Assembly: GCA_004173185.1 (NCBI GenBank)
Contig: SEFZ01000031.1
Location: 1 to 46,460, forward strand
Source of the DNA: Sphingomonadales bacterium
GTDB lineage: Bacteria > Pseudomonadota > Alphaproteobacteria > Sphingomonadales > Sphingomonadaceae
Direction: 5' to 3'
Length of the DNA: 46,460 bases
Part shown: positions 7,889 to 16,276 of the stretch, piece after piece
Numbering within the stretch: the stretch's first letter is position 1
Layout of the letters: every line of letters begins with the position of its first letter
Made by a program: the position numbers and the translations under genes
The notes under the pieces: model-generated
Seen by the model: the letters and a program-made list of their open reading frames with translations, nothing else
Told to the model about the DNA's origin: nothing
Databases searched by the model: none

Positions 7889-8975
7889 TATGCGTGGCGG
7901 ACCAATCGGCGCGGGCGCTCCAGGTCTCGGTCTCGCCGAACACCGTGCAGCCGCGCTCGCCAGCCTCGACCACACCGATCCGGAACACCGTCTCGCCCGC
8001 TTCGGTCAGTTCGGCCGCCACCGCATCGGCCAGATCCGGCGAAACCACCGCGACCATGCCGACGCCGCAGTTGAACGTCCGCGCCATTTCCTCGGGCTCG
8101 ATATTTCCCTGCGCCTGGAGGAACGCCATCAGGCGCGGCAATTCCCATGCGCCCGCGTCGATCCGGGCATGGCAACCCACCGGCAGCACGCGCGGCACAT
8201 TCTCAAGCAAACCACCGCCAGTGATGTGCGCAAGGCCGTGGATCGCGCCCTTGCGAAGCTGCGGCAGCAGGCTTTGAACATAGATCCGAGTCGGTGCCAT
8301 CAGCGCGTCGATCATCGTCACGTCCTGATCGAACACCGCAGGACGGTCGAGCTTCCAGCCCTTGTCGGCGGCGAGTCGGCGGACCAGCGAGAAACCGTTG
8401 GAATGCACGCCGGTCGAGGCCAGCCCGAGCAGGACATCGCCCGGCGCAATCGCGGTGCCGTCAAGCAATTGCGACCGCTCGACCGCGCCGACGCAGAAAC
8501 CCGCCAGATCATAATCGCCATCGGCATACATGCCCGGCATCTCGGCCGTCTCGCCCCCGATCAGCGCGCAGCCTGCCTGACGGCAGCCATCGGCAATCGA
8601 AGCGATCACGCGCTCGGCAACCGCAGGGTCGAGCTTTCCGCTCGCATAATAATCGAGGAAGAACAAAGGCTCCGCGCCCTGCACGATCAGATCGTTGACG
8701 CACATCGCGACCAGATCGACGCCGACGCCGTCATGCGCGTTGTAATCGATCGCCAGCTTGAGCTTGGTGCCCACGCCATCGTTCGCCGCGACCAGCAAGG
8801 GATCGCTGAACCCGGCGGCCTTGAGGTCAAACAACCCCCCAAAACCGCCAAGATCGGCGTCCGCGCCGGGGCGTCGGGTGGATTTAGCCAGGGGTCCGAT
8901 CGCTCGCACAAGGGCATTGCCCGCTGCAATCGACACGCCTGCCTGGGCGTAGGTATAGCCTTCCGGTTCGCTCAT
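7881..8975 (-). CDS. purM: Phosphoribosylformylglycinamidine cyclo-ligase (AIRS)
   Basis: PurM closes the imidazole ring (FGAM to AIR, ATP-dependent). The protein has 364 residues. It contains the nucleotide-binding NDGVGTKLKLA segment, VDLVAMCVNDL, the GGETAEMPGMY motif and the ITGGGLLENVPR segment characteristic of the family. The ATG at 8975 begins a conventional N-terminus. The gene is divergent from the DUF2066-like/hda unit, separated by 97 bp that hold an inverted repeat. The purM-purN overlap indicates one transcript. Confidence 0.97.
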   Translation of the reverse strand: MSEPEGYTYAQAGVSIAAGNALVRAIGPLAKSTRRPGADADLGGFGGLFDLKAAGFSDPLLVAANDGVGTKLKLAIDYNAHDGVGVDLVAMCVNDLIVQGAEPLFFLDYYASGKLDPAVAERVIASIADGCRQAGCALIGGETAEMPGMYADGDYDLAGFCVGAVERSQLLDGTAIAPGDVLLGLASTGVHSNGFSLVRRLAADKGWKLDRPAVFDQDVTMIDALMAPTRIYVQSLLPQLRKGAIHGLAHITGGGLLENVPRVLPVGCHARIDAGAWELPRLMAFLQAQGNIEPEEMARTFNCGVGMVAVVSPDLADAVAAELTEAGETVFRIGVVEAGERGCTVFGETETWSARADWSATHNG

Positions 8976-9022
8976 GCGGCAGCGCTTAGCGCCGATATCG
9001 CCAAAGCAAAACCCGTCTTCCC

Positions 9023-9057
9023 GGCGAAGTCGCTTGGATTTCCACGCTCGCTTCGCC
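9023..9057. promoter_or_regulatory. Inverted repeat in the purM / DUF2066-hda divergent region
   Basis: GGCGAAG (9023-9029) and CTTCGCC (9051-9057) are exact inverted arms separated by 21 bp. They lie between divergent starts and could be an operator for either unit, or a hairpin in the plus-strand leader just before the DUF2066-like gene. No regulator is identified. Confidence 0.3.
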
Positions 9058-9072
9058 AAAAGGGCGCCAATT

Positions 9073-10356
9073 ATGAGTGTTTCCCGCATTTCTCTCAGTA
9101 TCGCAGCAGCCTCAGCGCTGGTGCTGGTCGGCATTACGGCTGGCAGCGGCGGCGTGCGGGCACAGGGGAAAGCCGGAGCGGCGGGCAGCGCCGTGCCCAT
9201 CGATCCCTCAGGCAATTTCGAGATCACCGGGCTGGCGGTGGATGTGAAGTCCAATAATGCCTACTCCGCGCGGGTCGGCGGCTGGCGGCTGGCGCAGCGC
9301 AAGGGCTGGGAGCAGCTTTCGCGCAGGCTGACCGGCAAAACCTCCACGCTTTCCGATTCGGCGCTCGATTCGCTGGTCACCGCGGTGATCGTCGAGCGCG
9401 AGCAGATCGGGCCTAACCGCTATATCGCCACGCTCGGCGTGTTGTTTGATCGGCAAAAGGCCGGTTCGATCCTCGGCGTGTCGACGGCGCTCAGCCGTTC
9501 CTCGCCGATGCTGCTGATCCCGCTTTCGTTCACCGGCGGCGCGGGCGTCGTCTATGAACACGATAGCGCCTGGGCGCGCGCGTGGAACCGGTTCCGCAGC
9601 GGCGGCAGCACCGTGGATTATATCCGTGCGCGCGGCACCGGCCCGGATGCGCTGCTGATCAATTCGGGCCAGACGCTGCGGCGCGGACGCAATTGGTGGC
9701 GCAGCGTGCTCGATCAATATGGCGCGGAGGACGTGCTCGTCGCCGAAGTGCAGATTCGCCGCGAATATCCCGGCGGGCCGATCGTTGGCGTGTTTGGAGC
9801 CAATCACGGCCCCGATCGCCGCCCGATCGCCAGCTTCGCGCTGCGCGTGGACAATGGCGATTCGCTCGATGCCTTGCTGAATGCCGGCGTCGCGCGGATC
9901 GACAAAGCGTATCAGGCCGCACTCGCATCCGGCGAACTCGCCACCGATCGCATGCTCGCCACGCGTCCGCCCCAGCCCAAGGTGGCCGAAGAGGAAGCGC
10001 CGACCGACGAGGCAACCGAGGTCGCGATCACGCCGACTCCGGCGCTGGAGAGCGGCGCCAGCTTCACCGTTCAGGTCGAAACGCCCACCGCCAACGCGCT
10101 CAATGCGTCTGAAAGCGCGATGCGCGCTATTCCCGGCGTGCGCGGTTCGACCACCACCAGCCTGGCGCTCGGTGGCATTTCGGTGATGCGCGTCAATTTT
10201 GACGGCCCGATCGGCAGCCTGCGCGCCGCGCTCGAGGCGCGTGGGTGGCAGGTTCAGGAGGGCTCGGGCGTGCTGCGCATCCGTCGACCGCAGGCACAGG
10301 CGCCGGCCCCGGCACCGCAAGCCACCGCAACCCCGGCAGCGCCACCGGCCGGATGA
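9073..10356 (+). CDS. DUF2066-like exported protein upstream of hda
   Basis: A 427-residue protein with a clear N-terminal signal peptide (a hydrophobic run at about residues 6-25, then Ala-rich sequence ending GVRAQ), so it is exported. The middle region, with ITGLAVDVKSNNAYSAR and ALDSLVTAVIVERE, resembles the DUF2066 family. Residues 345-405 look like a separate small alpha/beta domain, and the tail is a low-complexity Ala/Pro/Gln stretch. An open frame extends upstream to 8974, but the signal peptide and the ATG at 9073 mark the start. The stop overlaps the hda ATG. DUF2066 genes lie between purM and hda in pseudomonads as well, from memory, which supports the call. Function unknown. Confidence 0.8.
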   Translation: MSVSRISLSIAAASALVLVGITAGSGGVRAQGKAGAAGSAVPIDPSGNFEITGLAVDVKSNNAYSARVGGWRLAQRKGWEQLSRRLTGKTSTLSDSALDSLVTAVIVEREQIGPNRYIATLGVLFDRQKAGSILGVSTALSRSSPMLLIPLSFTGGAGVVYEHDSAWARAWNRFRSGGSTVDYIRARGTGPDALLINSGQTLRRGRNWWRSVLDQYGAEDVLVAEVQIRREYPGGPIVGVFGANHGPDRRPIASFALRVDNGDSLDALLNAGVARIDKAYQAALASGELATDRMLATRPPQPKVAEEEAPTDEATEVAITPTPALESGASFTVQVETPTANALNASESAMRAIPGVRGSTTTSLALGGISVMRVNFDGPIGSLRAALEARGWQVQEGSGVLRIRRPQAQAPAPAPQATATPAAPPAG

Positions 10357-10958
10357 GCCAGCTACGCCTGCCGCTTGGTCTACCCGAGGCGCGCGAGACG
10401 GAATTTCTGGTCGGCGAATCGAATGTCCGTGCAGTCCAGCAACTGGAGCGCTGGGCAACCTGGCCCGTGATGAGTGCGCTTCTGATCGGCCCGCGCAAAT
10501 CGGGCCGCAGCCTGCTCGCGCGCATTTTCGCGGCGAAGAGCGGCGGCGATATTCTCGACGATGCCGATCGGCTCAAGGAAGCCGATGTCTTTCATGCTTG
10601 GAACCGCGCGCAGGGCGATCGCCGCCCGCTGCTGATGGTTGCCGAGGCCGCGCCGCCGGAATGGGCAGTAAAGCTCCCCGATCTCAAATCGCGCCTTGCT
10701 GCCTCGCCCTTGCTCGAGCTTGGCCCGCCCGATGACGAATTGATGCCGCAACTGATCGAGCGCGCCTTTGCCCGGCATCTGCTCCACGCCAAGCCCGATG
10801 TGATCGCGTGGATCGCGAACCGGATCGAACGCAGCCATATCGCGATCCTGCGCGTTGCAGATGCGCTGGAGAGCGCCGGAGTCCAGCGCTTGTCGATCCC
10901 GGTAGCGCGGGCCACTCTGGCTGATGCTTGTCTCTTAACTGTAACGGACGAATCATAG
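10353..10958 (+). CDS. hdaA: Hda-type DnaA regulatory inactivator
   Basis: A 201-residue DnaA-like AAA+ protein without the DNA-binding domain. The extreme N-terminus, QLRLPLGLPE, matches the beta-clamp-binding sequence of Hda proteins. That is how they bring DnaA-ATP to the replisome and promote its hydrolysis. The nucleotide loop is GPRKSGRS, with Arg where canonical Walker A has Lys. A helical lid follows with IANRIERSHIAILRVADALE. The ATG overlaps the upstream stop by 4 bp, so it is cotranslated with the DUF2066-like gene. ppk1 starts 4 bp after its stop. A replication role is inferred from the family. Confidence 0.85.
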   Translation: MSQLRLPLGLPEARETEFLVGESNVRAVQQLERWATWPVMSALLIGPRKSGRSLLARIFAAKSGGDILDDADRLKEADVFHAWNRAQGDRRPLLMVAEAAPPEWAVKLPDLKSRLAASPLLELGPPDDELMPQLIERAFARHLLHAKPDVIAWIANRIERSHIAILRVADALESAGVQRLSIPVARATLADACLLTVTDES

Positions 10959-10962
10959 GTCC

Positions 10963-13134
10963 ATGGCGAAGGTTCCAGGAAAGCACGTCGTGGCCGATGC
11001 CCAAATTCCCGCACCTGCGGGCGATCGTTATTTCAACCGCGAGCTGAGCTGGCTCGCATTCAATCGCCGGGTGATGGAGGAAGCGTGCAATCCCGCGCAC
11101 CCCCTGCTCGAACGACTGCGCTTTCTGGCGATATCGGGCGCCAATTTCGATGAATTCTTCATGGTCCGCGTTGCCGGATTGATGGGGCAGGTGATCCAGA
11201 AGGTCGAGGTGCGCTCCGCCGATGGGCTCACCCCGGCGCAGCAGCTTGCCGCGATCATCGACGAAGCCGGCGATCTCGCTGATAGCCAGCAGGCAGTGTG
11301 GATCGAGATCCGTGCAGATCTGCACGATGCGGGCATCACCGTGCTCGAACCGAACGAGATCGGGATCGATACCGAGGAATGGCTGGAGAAGCATTTCCGC
11401 GAGCAGATTTTCCCGATCCTGACCCCGCAGGCGCTCGACCCCGCACATCCATTCCCGTTCATTCCTAATCAGGGATCGAGCGTGGTTTTCGATCTCGTCC
11501 GCCGTTCGGACAGCGAACCGATCCGTGAGCTGGTGTTGCTGCCCACCACCATGCCACGCTTCGTGCGCCTGCCTGGCCAGCCTGCGCGCTATGTCGCGGT
11601 CGAGACGGTGCTCAAGCGCTTCTCGCATTTGCTCTTCCCCGGCTATGACGTGCTGCGCTCCGCCACGTTCCGGGTGCTGCGCGACAGCGATATCGAGATC
11701 GAGGAAGAAGCCGAGGATCTGGTCCTCACCTTCCGCTCGGCGATCAAGCGCCGCCGCAAGGGCAGGGTGATCCGCCTCGAGATGGAAGAGTCGATCGCGC
11801 CGGAGCTGGAAGCGGTATTGCTCGAAGAATTGGGCGGCAAGGAAGCGTTGCTCACCGAAACCGGCGGTTTCCTTGGCATCGGCGATCTCGCCATGCTGGT
11901 CGAGGAAGAGCGCGCCGATCTCAAATTCTCGCCCTACACGCCGCGTTTCCCCGAGCGCATCCGCGAATATGGCGGCGATTGCTTCGCGGCGATCCGCGCC
12001 AAGGACATCATCGTCCACCACCCGTATGAATCGTTCGATGTGGTCATCGCCTATCTCAATCAGGCAGCGGCAGACCCGGACGTGGTGGCGATCAAGCAGA
12101 CGCTGTATCGCGCGGGCAAGCAATCCGCGGTCATCAACGCGCTGATCGCGGCGGCAGAAGCGGGCAAATCGGTTACCGCCGTGGTCGAACTCAAGGCGCG
12201 CTTCGACGAGGAGCAGAACCTCTATTGGGCGACGGCGCTGGAGCGCGCGGGCGTGCAGGTCGTCTACGGTTTCATCGACTGGAAGACCCACGCCAAGATT
12301 TCGATGGTGGTGCGCCGCGAGGGCGGTCAGTTCCGGACCTACTGCCATTTCGGCACGGGCAATTATCACCCGATCACGGCGCGTATCTATACCGATCTGA
12401 GCTTCTTCACCGCCGATCCCCGACTGGGGCGCGATGCCGCCAAGGTGTTCAACTACGTCACCGGCTATGTCGAGCCCGAGGGGCTGGAGCTGTTGACGAT
12501 CAGCCCGCGCAACCTGCGTCAGGAACTGGTATCGCTGATCGATGACGAGATCGCGCATGCAAAGGCCGGGCGTCCCGGCGCGGTCTGGGCCAAGATGAAC
12601 TCGCTGGTCGATACCGCGATCATCGAGAAGCTGTACGAAGCCAGCAATGCGGGGGTCGAGGTCGATCTGGTCATTCGCGGCGTCTGCTGCCTGCGCCCCG
12701 GCGTTCCCGGCATGTCGGAGAAAATCCGCGTCAAATCGATCGTCGGGCGTTTCCTCGAGCACAGCCGAATCTTCACCTTCGGGGCGGGCAAGGGGTTGCC
12801 CTCTGTCGGGGCGAAGATCTATCTGTCCTCGGCTGACTGGATGCAGCGCAATTTCGATCGCCGGGTCGAGTTCCTCCTCCCCATCCTCAACCGCACGGTG
12901 CATGATCAGGTGCTCGATCAGGTGATGATGGCGAATTTGCTCGATAGCGAGCAGAGCTGGCAGCTCCAGAGCAACGGCACCTATGCGCGCATCGGCGCCA
13001 GTGCCGAGGAGCCGTTCAACCTGCATCGTTACTTCATGACCAATCCGTCGCTTTCGGGCCGTGGCGCCGCGCTGGAAACGCGCAAACCGGTGCCCAAGCT
13101 CTCGCTCAAGCGGCGCAAGAAGAAGTCTGCGTGA
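10963..13134 (+). CDS. ppk1: Polyphosphate kinase 1
   Basis: Ppk1 reversibly polymerises the gamma phosphate of ATP into inorganic polyphosphate. The 723-residue length is normal. The N-terminal FNRELSWLAFN motif, the phosphorylated His in WKTHAKISMV (His443) and the second conserved His in FLEHSRIF (His600) are present, as are the arginines of the NYHPITARIYTDLS region. The stop overlaps the GTG start of ppx (GTGA). Synthesis and breakdown enzymes are therefore made from one message. Confidence 0.97.
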   Translation: MAKVPGKHVVADAQIPAPAGDRYFNRELSWLAFNRRVMEEACNPAHPLLERLRFLAISGANFDEFFMVRVAGLMGQVIQKVEVRSADGLTPAQQLAAIIDEAGDLADSQQAVWIEIRADLHDAGITVLEPNEIGIDTEEWLEKHFREQIFPILTPQALDPAHPFPFIPNQGSSVVFDLVRRSDSEPIRELVLLPTTMPRFVRLPGQPARYVAVETVLKRFSHLLFPGYDVLRSATFRVLRDSDIEIEEEAEDLVLTFRSAIKRRRKGRVIRLEMEESIAPELEAVLLEELGGKEALLTETGGFLGIGDLAMLVEEERADLKFSPYTPRFPERIREYGGDCFAAIRAKDIIVHHPYESFDVVIAYLNQAAADPDVVAIKQTLYRAGKQSAVINALIAAAEAGKSVTAVVELKARFDEEQNLYWATALERAGVQVVYGFIDWKTHAKISMVVRREGGQFRTYCHFGTGNYHPITARIYTDLSFFTADPRLGRDAAKVFNYVTGYVEPEGLELLTISPRNLRQELVSLIDDEIAHAKAGRPGAVWAKMNSLVDTAIIEKLYEASNAGVEVDLVIRGVCCLRPGVPGMSEKIRVKSIVGRFLEHSRIFTFGAGKGLPSVGAKIYLSSADWMQRNFDRRVEFLLPILNRTVHDQVLDQVMMANLLDSEQSWQLQSNGTYARIGASAEEPFNLHRYFMTNPSLSGRGAALETRKPVPKLSLKRRKKKSA

Positions 13135-14585
13135 GGAAACGCACCGCGATCATCGATATCGGTTCGAATTCAGTGCGCTTCGTTGTCTATGACGGCACCG
13201 CGCGCCTGCCTGCGATTCTGTTCAACGAAAAAGTGATGGCTGGCCTCGGCAAGTCGCTCAGCGAAACCGGCGCGATTGCCGCAGACAGCCTGGCGCTGGC
13301 CCGCGGCGCGCTGGCCCGCTTCTCGCGACTCGCGGGGGAAATGCGCGTCCACGAACTGCGCACCGTGGCCACCGCCGCCGTGCGAGAGGCGTCGAACGGC
13401 AGCGAACTGATCCACGCCGCCGAAGCGCTGGGGCTCGATGTCGAGCTGCTCACCGGCGAACAGGAAGCGATGGCCGCAGGAATGGGCGTGCTCTCCGCGA
13501 TCCCCGATGCGGACGGCATCGTCGGCGATCTCGGCGGCGGCAGCCTCGAACTGGTGCGTGTCGTCGCCGGTACGGTGACGGACCGGATTTCCTTCCCGCT
13601 CGGCGTGCTGCGCATCGGCGCGATCCGCGCCAAGGGAGAGCAGGCATTGGCGCGCACCGTCGCGAAGCTGATCGGCGAGGCGGGATGGGCCGGACGGGGC
13701 AAGGATTTGCCCTTCTACCTCGTCGGCGGATCGTGGCGTTCGCTCGCGCGGCTCGACATCCATCTCTCGGGCTTCCCACTGCCCATCGCGCACCATTATG
13801 CGCTGCCGCTGACCCGCATCACCGAATTGGGCCGCAGGCTCGCCACCATTTCCAAGCCTGAGCTGAAGGCGATCCCCGATCTCTCCAGCGCCCGCCTGCC
13901 GACGCTCTACGACGCGACGGCAGTGTTGATCGAAGTGCTGGCTGCGCTCGGCAGCAGCGATGCGATCGTATCGGCTTATGGCCTGCGCGAAGGGCTGCTC
14001 TTCTCGCGCCTCGCCCCCGAGCAGCGCCGCGAAGACCCGCTGATCGCCGCGACCCGTGAGGAAGGCGCACGGCTGGGCCGCTTCGCCGAGCATGGCGATC
14101 TGCTCGATGCGTGGATCGCGCCGCTATTCGCCGAGGATTCCGCCGAAATGGCGCGGCTTCGCCATGCCGCGTGCCTGCTCGCCGATGTGGGCTGGCACGC
14201 AAATCCCGAATTCCGCGCCGAACGCGGCGTAGAGATCGCGCTACACGGCCATTGGGTGGGCATCGACGCGGCAGGGCGCGCTATCGTTGCTCAGGCGCTC
14301 CACACCGCGCTGGGCGGCGCTATGGCAGCACCGGATCCGCTGGGGCTGCTGGCAGGACCTGAAGCACTGCATCGCGCACGTTTATGGGGTCTTACGATCC
14401 GACTCGGCCAGCGGCTCAGCGGCGGCGTTGCAGGACCGATCAAGCGCTCGCGGCTGGCGCGGCGCGGCAACGCGCTGGTGCTGATCCTGAAAGGTCATGA
14501 CGGCCCGCTCTACAGCGAAGCCGTGGAGAAGCGTCACAAGGCGCTCGCGAACGCGATGGGGCTTGAAGTGGCGGTAGATCGCTGA
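13131..14585 (+). CDS. ppx: Ppx/GppA-family exopolyphosphatase
   Basis: This 484-residue member of the ASKHA fold hydrolyses terminal phosphates of polyphosphate and possibly pppGpp. The phosphate-1 motif IIDIGSNSVRFVVYD is at residues 7-21, and the phosphate-2 loop GDLGGGSLELV lies around 138-148. Between them is TVATAAVREASN, the usual substrate-channel element. The C-terminal half is helical, with HAACLLADVGWH of the HD-like domain. The start is GTG, overlapping the ppk1 stop by 4 bp. A hairpin follows the stop. Confidence 0.95.
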   Translation: MRKRTAIIDIGSNSVRFVVYDGTARLPAILFNEKVMAGLGKSLSETGAIAADSLALARGALARFSRLAGEMRVHELRTVATAAVREASNGSELIHAAEALGLDVELLTGEQEAMAAGMGVLSAIPDADGIVGDLGGGSLELVRVVAGTVTDRISFPLGVLRIGAIRAKGEQALARTVAKLIGEAGWAGRGKDLPFYLVGGSWRSLARLDIHLSGFPLPIAHHYALPLTRITELGRRLATISKPELKAIPDLSSARLPTLYDATAVLIEVLAALGSSDAIVSAYGLREGLLFSRLAPEQRREDPLIAATREEGARLGRFAEHGDLLDAWIAPLFAEDSAEMARLRHAACLLADVGWHANPEFRAERGVEIALHGHWVGIDAAGRAIVAQALHTALGGAMAAPDPLGLLAGPEALHRARLWGLTIRLGQRLSGGVAGPIKRSRLARRGNALVLILKGHDGPLYSEAVEKRHKALANAMGLEVAVDR

Positions 14586-14593
14586 CCTGAAAC

Positions 14594-14614
14594 TCCTCCC
14601 GCAAAGGGGGAGGA
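14594..14614. terminator. Hairpin between convergent ppx and the I78-like lipoprotein gene
   Basis: TCCTCCC and GGGAGGA form a 7-bp perfect stem with a seven-base loop, placed between two convergent genes. The downstream base run is short (ATTTA), so termination in the plus direction is possible but weak. It belongs to the same palindrome family as 1345-1366. Confidence 0.5.
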
Positions 14615-14619
14615 TTTAC

Positions 14620-14916
14620 TCAGCCGCAGCGCGCGGAGCCGATCTTGCCGTCGGTGCCCAGATGCAGATTGAGCCGGTCCGCGCGGAATTCCATCGTGAC
14701 CATCATGCCCGGCGTCAGATACCGCACCGCATTGGCACCCGAGAGTCGCTTGGCCTCGGCGGTGGTGGCTTCGCTGCGGGTCTTGCCGATCAGGCTATTC
14801 AGCCCGTTCGAATTGCACTCCACGCCCGGCGCCGGAAGGGCGGGGGTCTCAGGGCGCGCATCGCTCTTGCAGCCGACAACGGCCAAAGCGATGAGCGGGA
14901 GTGCAAAGCGGATCAT
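14620..14916 (-). CDS. Small lipoprotein resembling peptidase inhibitor I78
   Basis: A 98-residue protein with a hydrophobic leader ending in a lipobox (VVGC, Cys16), hence probably a periplasmic lipoprotein. The mature part has the I78-family layout: a short helix with LIGKTRSEA, a central strand with AVRYLTPGMMVTMEFRADRLN, and a final strand ending SARCG. The family is named after a potato-type serine protease inhibitor. Activity of bacterial members is mostly unproved. The ATG overlaps the rnd stop by 4 bp, so it is expressed behind RNase D. Confidence 0.8.
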   Translation of the reverse strand: MIRFALPLIALAVVGCKSDARPETPALPAPGVECNSNGLNSLIGKTRSEATTAEAKRLSGANAVRYLTPGMMVTMEFRADRLNLHLGTDGKIGSARCG

Positions 14917-16094
14917 TCGGCGGGTTCCTCTGCCTCGGTACGGGTCATTTTGAGCTTTCCGTTCTTGACGGTGAACCCAAGCTGACCTTCGACCAGTTCG
15001 ACCGCATCGCGCCCGAACTGCTCATAACGCCACCCCTGCAAGATCGAGAGACCGTCGCGCTGTCCGGCGGCCAGAGCCTCGAGATCCTCGGAGCGCGCCA
15101 GCAGACGCGCCGCGACGTTGATTTCCTTGGCGCGAATCTTGAGCAACAGCTTGAGCAGATCGGCGACCAGAGCCCCGTCCTTGCCCAGCGCAGGCTTGCG
15201 ATCGTCGCGTGAGGGCATTTCCTCGGTGCTCATCGGCTCGGCAGCGGCAAGCGCGTCCATCATCCGCCCGCCAATGTCGTTGCCCGCCCAGGCAGCCGAA
15301 AGCCCGCGCACCTTGCCCAGATCGCTCTGCTTGCGCGGCGGATTGCCCGCCAGATCGGCCAGCGTCTCGTCCTTGACGATGCGGCCGCGCGGCAAATCCT
15401 TGCCCTGCGCTTCCAGTTCGCGCCAGCGGGCGAGTGCCTTCAGGCGGCCAAGCACTTCCGGCTTGCGGCTGGAGATGCGCACGCGCTGCCACGATTGATC
15501 GGGATCATTGTGGTAATTCTCGGGATTGCCGAGCCGCTCCATCTCCTGATCGAGCCACGCGCCGCGTCCGGTCTTCTTCAGCTTCTCCAGCATCTTGGGG
15601 AAGATTTCGGAGAGATAGGTCACGTCGCAGATCGCATAATCGATCTGGCGCTTGTCGAGCGGGCGGCGCGCCCAATCGGTGAACCGTGCGCCCTTGTCCA
15701 CCGTGATGCCGAGATAGGTATCTACGAGGTTCGAATAGCCGATCTGCTCGCCCTGACCCAGCGCCATCGCCGCCACCTGGCTGTCGAACAGCGGGTGCGG
15801 GGTCTTGCCCGTCAGATTATAGACGATCTCGATATCCTGCCCACCGGCATGGAATACCTTCAGCACGTCCTCGTTATTCACCAGCAGTTCGAGCAGCGGC
15901 CCCATATCGATTCCGCCCATCGGATCGATTGCGGCGGCTTCCTCATCGTCAGCGATCTGGATCAGGCAGAGTTCGGGCCAATAGCTGTTTTCCCGCATGA
16001 ACTCGGTGTCCACGCAGATATAAGGCTTGTTGGCAAAACGTGCGCAGAGATTAGCGAGGGCGGCAGAGTCCTCGATCAGGCCATGGATATGCAT
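14913..16094 (-). CDS. rnd: Ribonuclease D
   Basis: A 393-residue 3'-5' exoribonuclease involved in tRNA 3' maturation. The DEDD exonuclease domain occupies about residues 1-190. Asp29 and Glu31 are in the CVDTEF motif, the second Asp is in HAGGQDIEIV, and the last Asp is in YAICDVTYL (DEDDy type). An HRDC domain follows at about 205-285. The frame is open to 16160, but ATG at 16094 gives the conventional MHIHGLIED start. The 3' end overlaps the small lipoprotein gene by 4 bp. Confidence 0.96.
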   Translation of the reverse strand: MHIHGLIEDSAALANLCARFANKPYICVDTEFMRENSYWPELCLIQIADDEEAAAIDPMGGIDMGPLLELLVNNEDVLKVFHAGGQDIEIVYNLTGKTPHPLFDSQVAAMALGQGEQIGYSNLVDTYLGITVDKGARFTDWARRPLDKRQIDYAICDVTYLSEIFPKMLEKLKKTGRGAWLDQEMERLGNPENYHNDPDQSWQRVRISSRKPEVLGRLKALARWRELEAQGKDLPRGRIVKDETLADLAGNPPRKQSDLGKVRGLSAAWAGNDIGGRMMDALAAAEPMSTEEMPSRDDRKPALGKDGALVADLLKLLLKIRAKEINVAARLLARSEDLEALAAGQRDGLSILQGWRYEQFGRDAVELVEGQLGFTVKNGKLKMTRTEAEEPAE

Positions 16095-16169
16095 CGCGGC
16101 CCCATAGACGGTCCTGCGTGGCTTGACAAAGCCCCGGTTGAAAGGAAAGCGCACGACCAACTAAAATAT

Positions 16170-16259
16170 CCGTCATCCCCGCGAAAGCGGGGACCCCGCT
16201 TCTTTCTTGTTTTTGAACAAATAGAAGATGCGGGACCCCCGTTTTCGCGGGGGCGACGA
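16170..16259. repeat. Dispersed palindromic repeat (CGTCATCCCCGCGAAAGCGGGG type)
   Basis: The left end (16170-16197) is itself a hairpin, CCCCGCGAAAGCGGGG. The right end (16230-16259) carries a matching inverted copy, GGGACCCCCGTTTTCGCGGGGG. An AT-richer 30-bp centre lies between them. Such elements are abundant between sphingomonad genes. It sits in the divergent rnd-aspS gap and may limit or shape transcription there. Confidence 0.75.
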
Positions 16260-16276
16260 GCTAGGGAAACTGATAA

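Noticed and set aside
7635..9257. A 540-codon plus-strand open frame over purN and purM
   Set aside because: It crosses two certain genes and an intergenic region, and its product has shadow-like composition; the same applies to frames antisense to aspS, rnd, ispDF, ntrC and ntrY.
10684..13026. A 780-codon open frame antisense to ppk1
   Set aside because: It is the mirror of a GC-rich gene with strong third-position bias; the product is rich in His, Arg, Asp and Gly repeats without any domain, while the plus strand is an unmistakable polyphosphate kinase.
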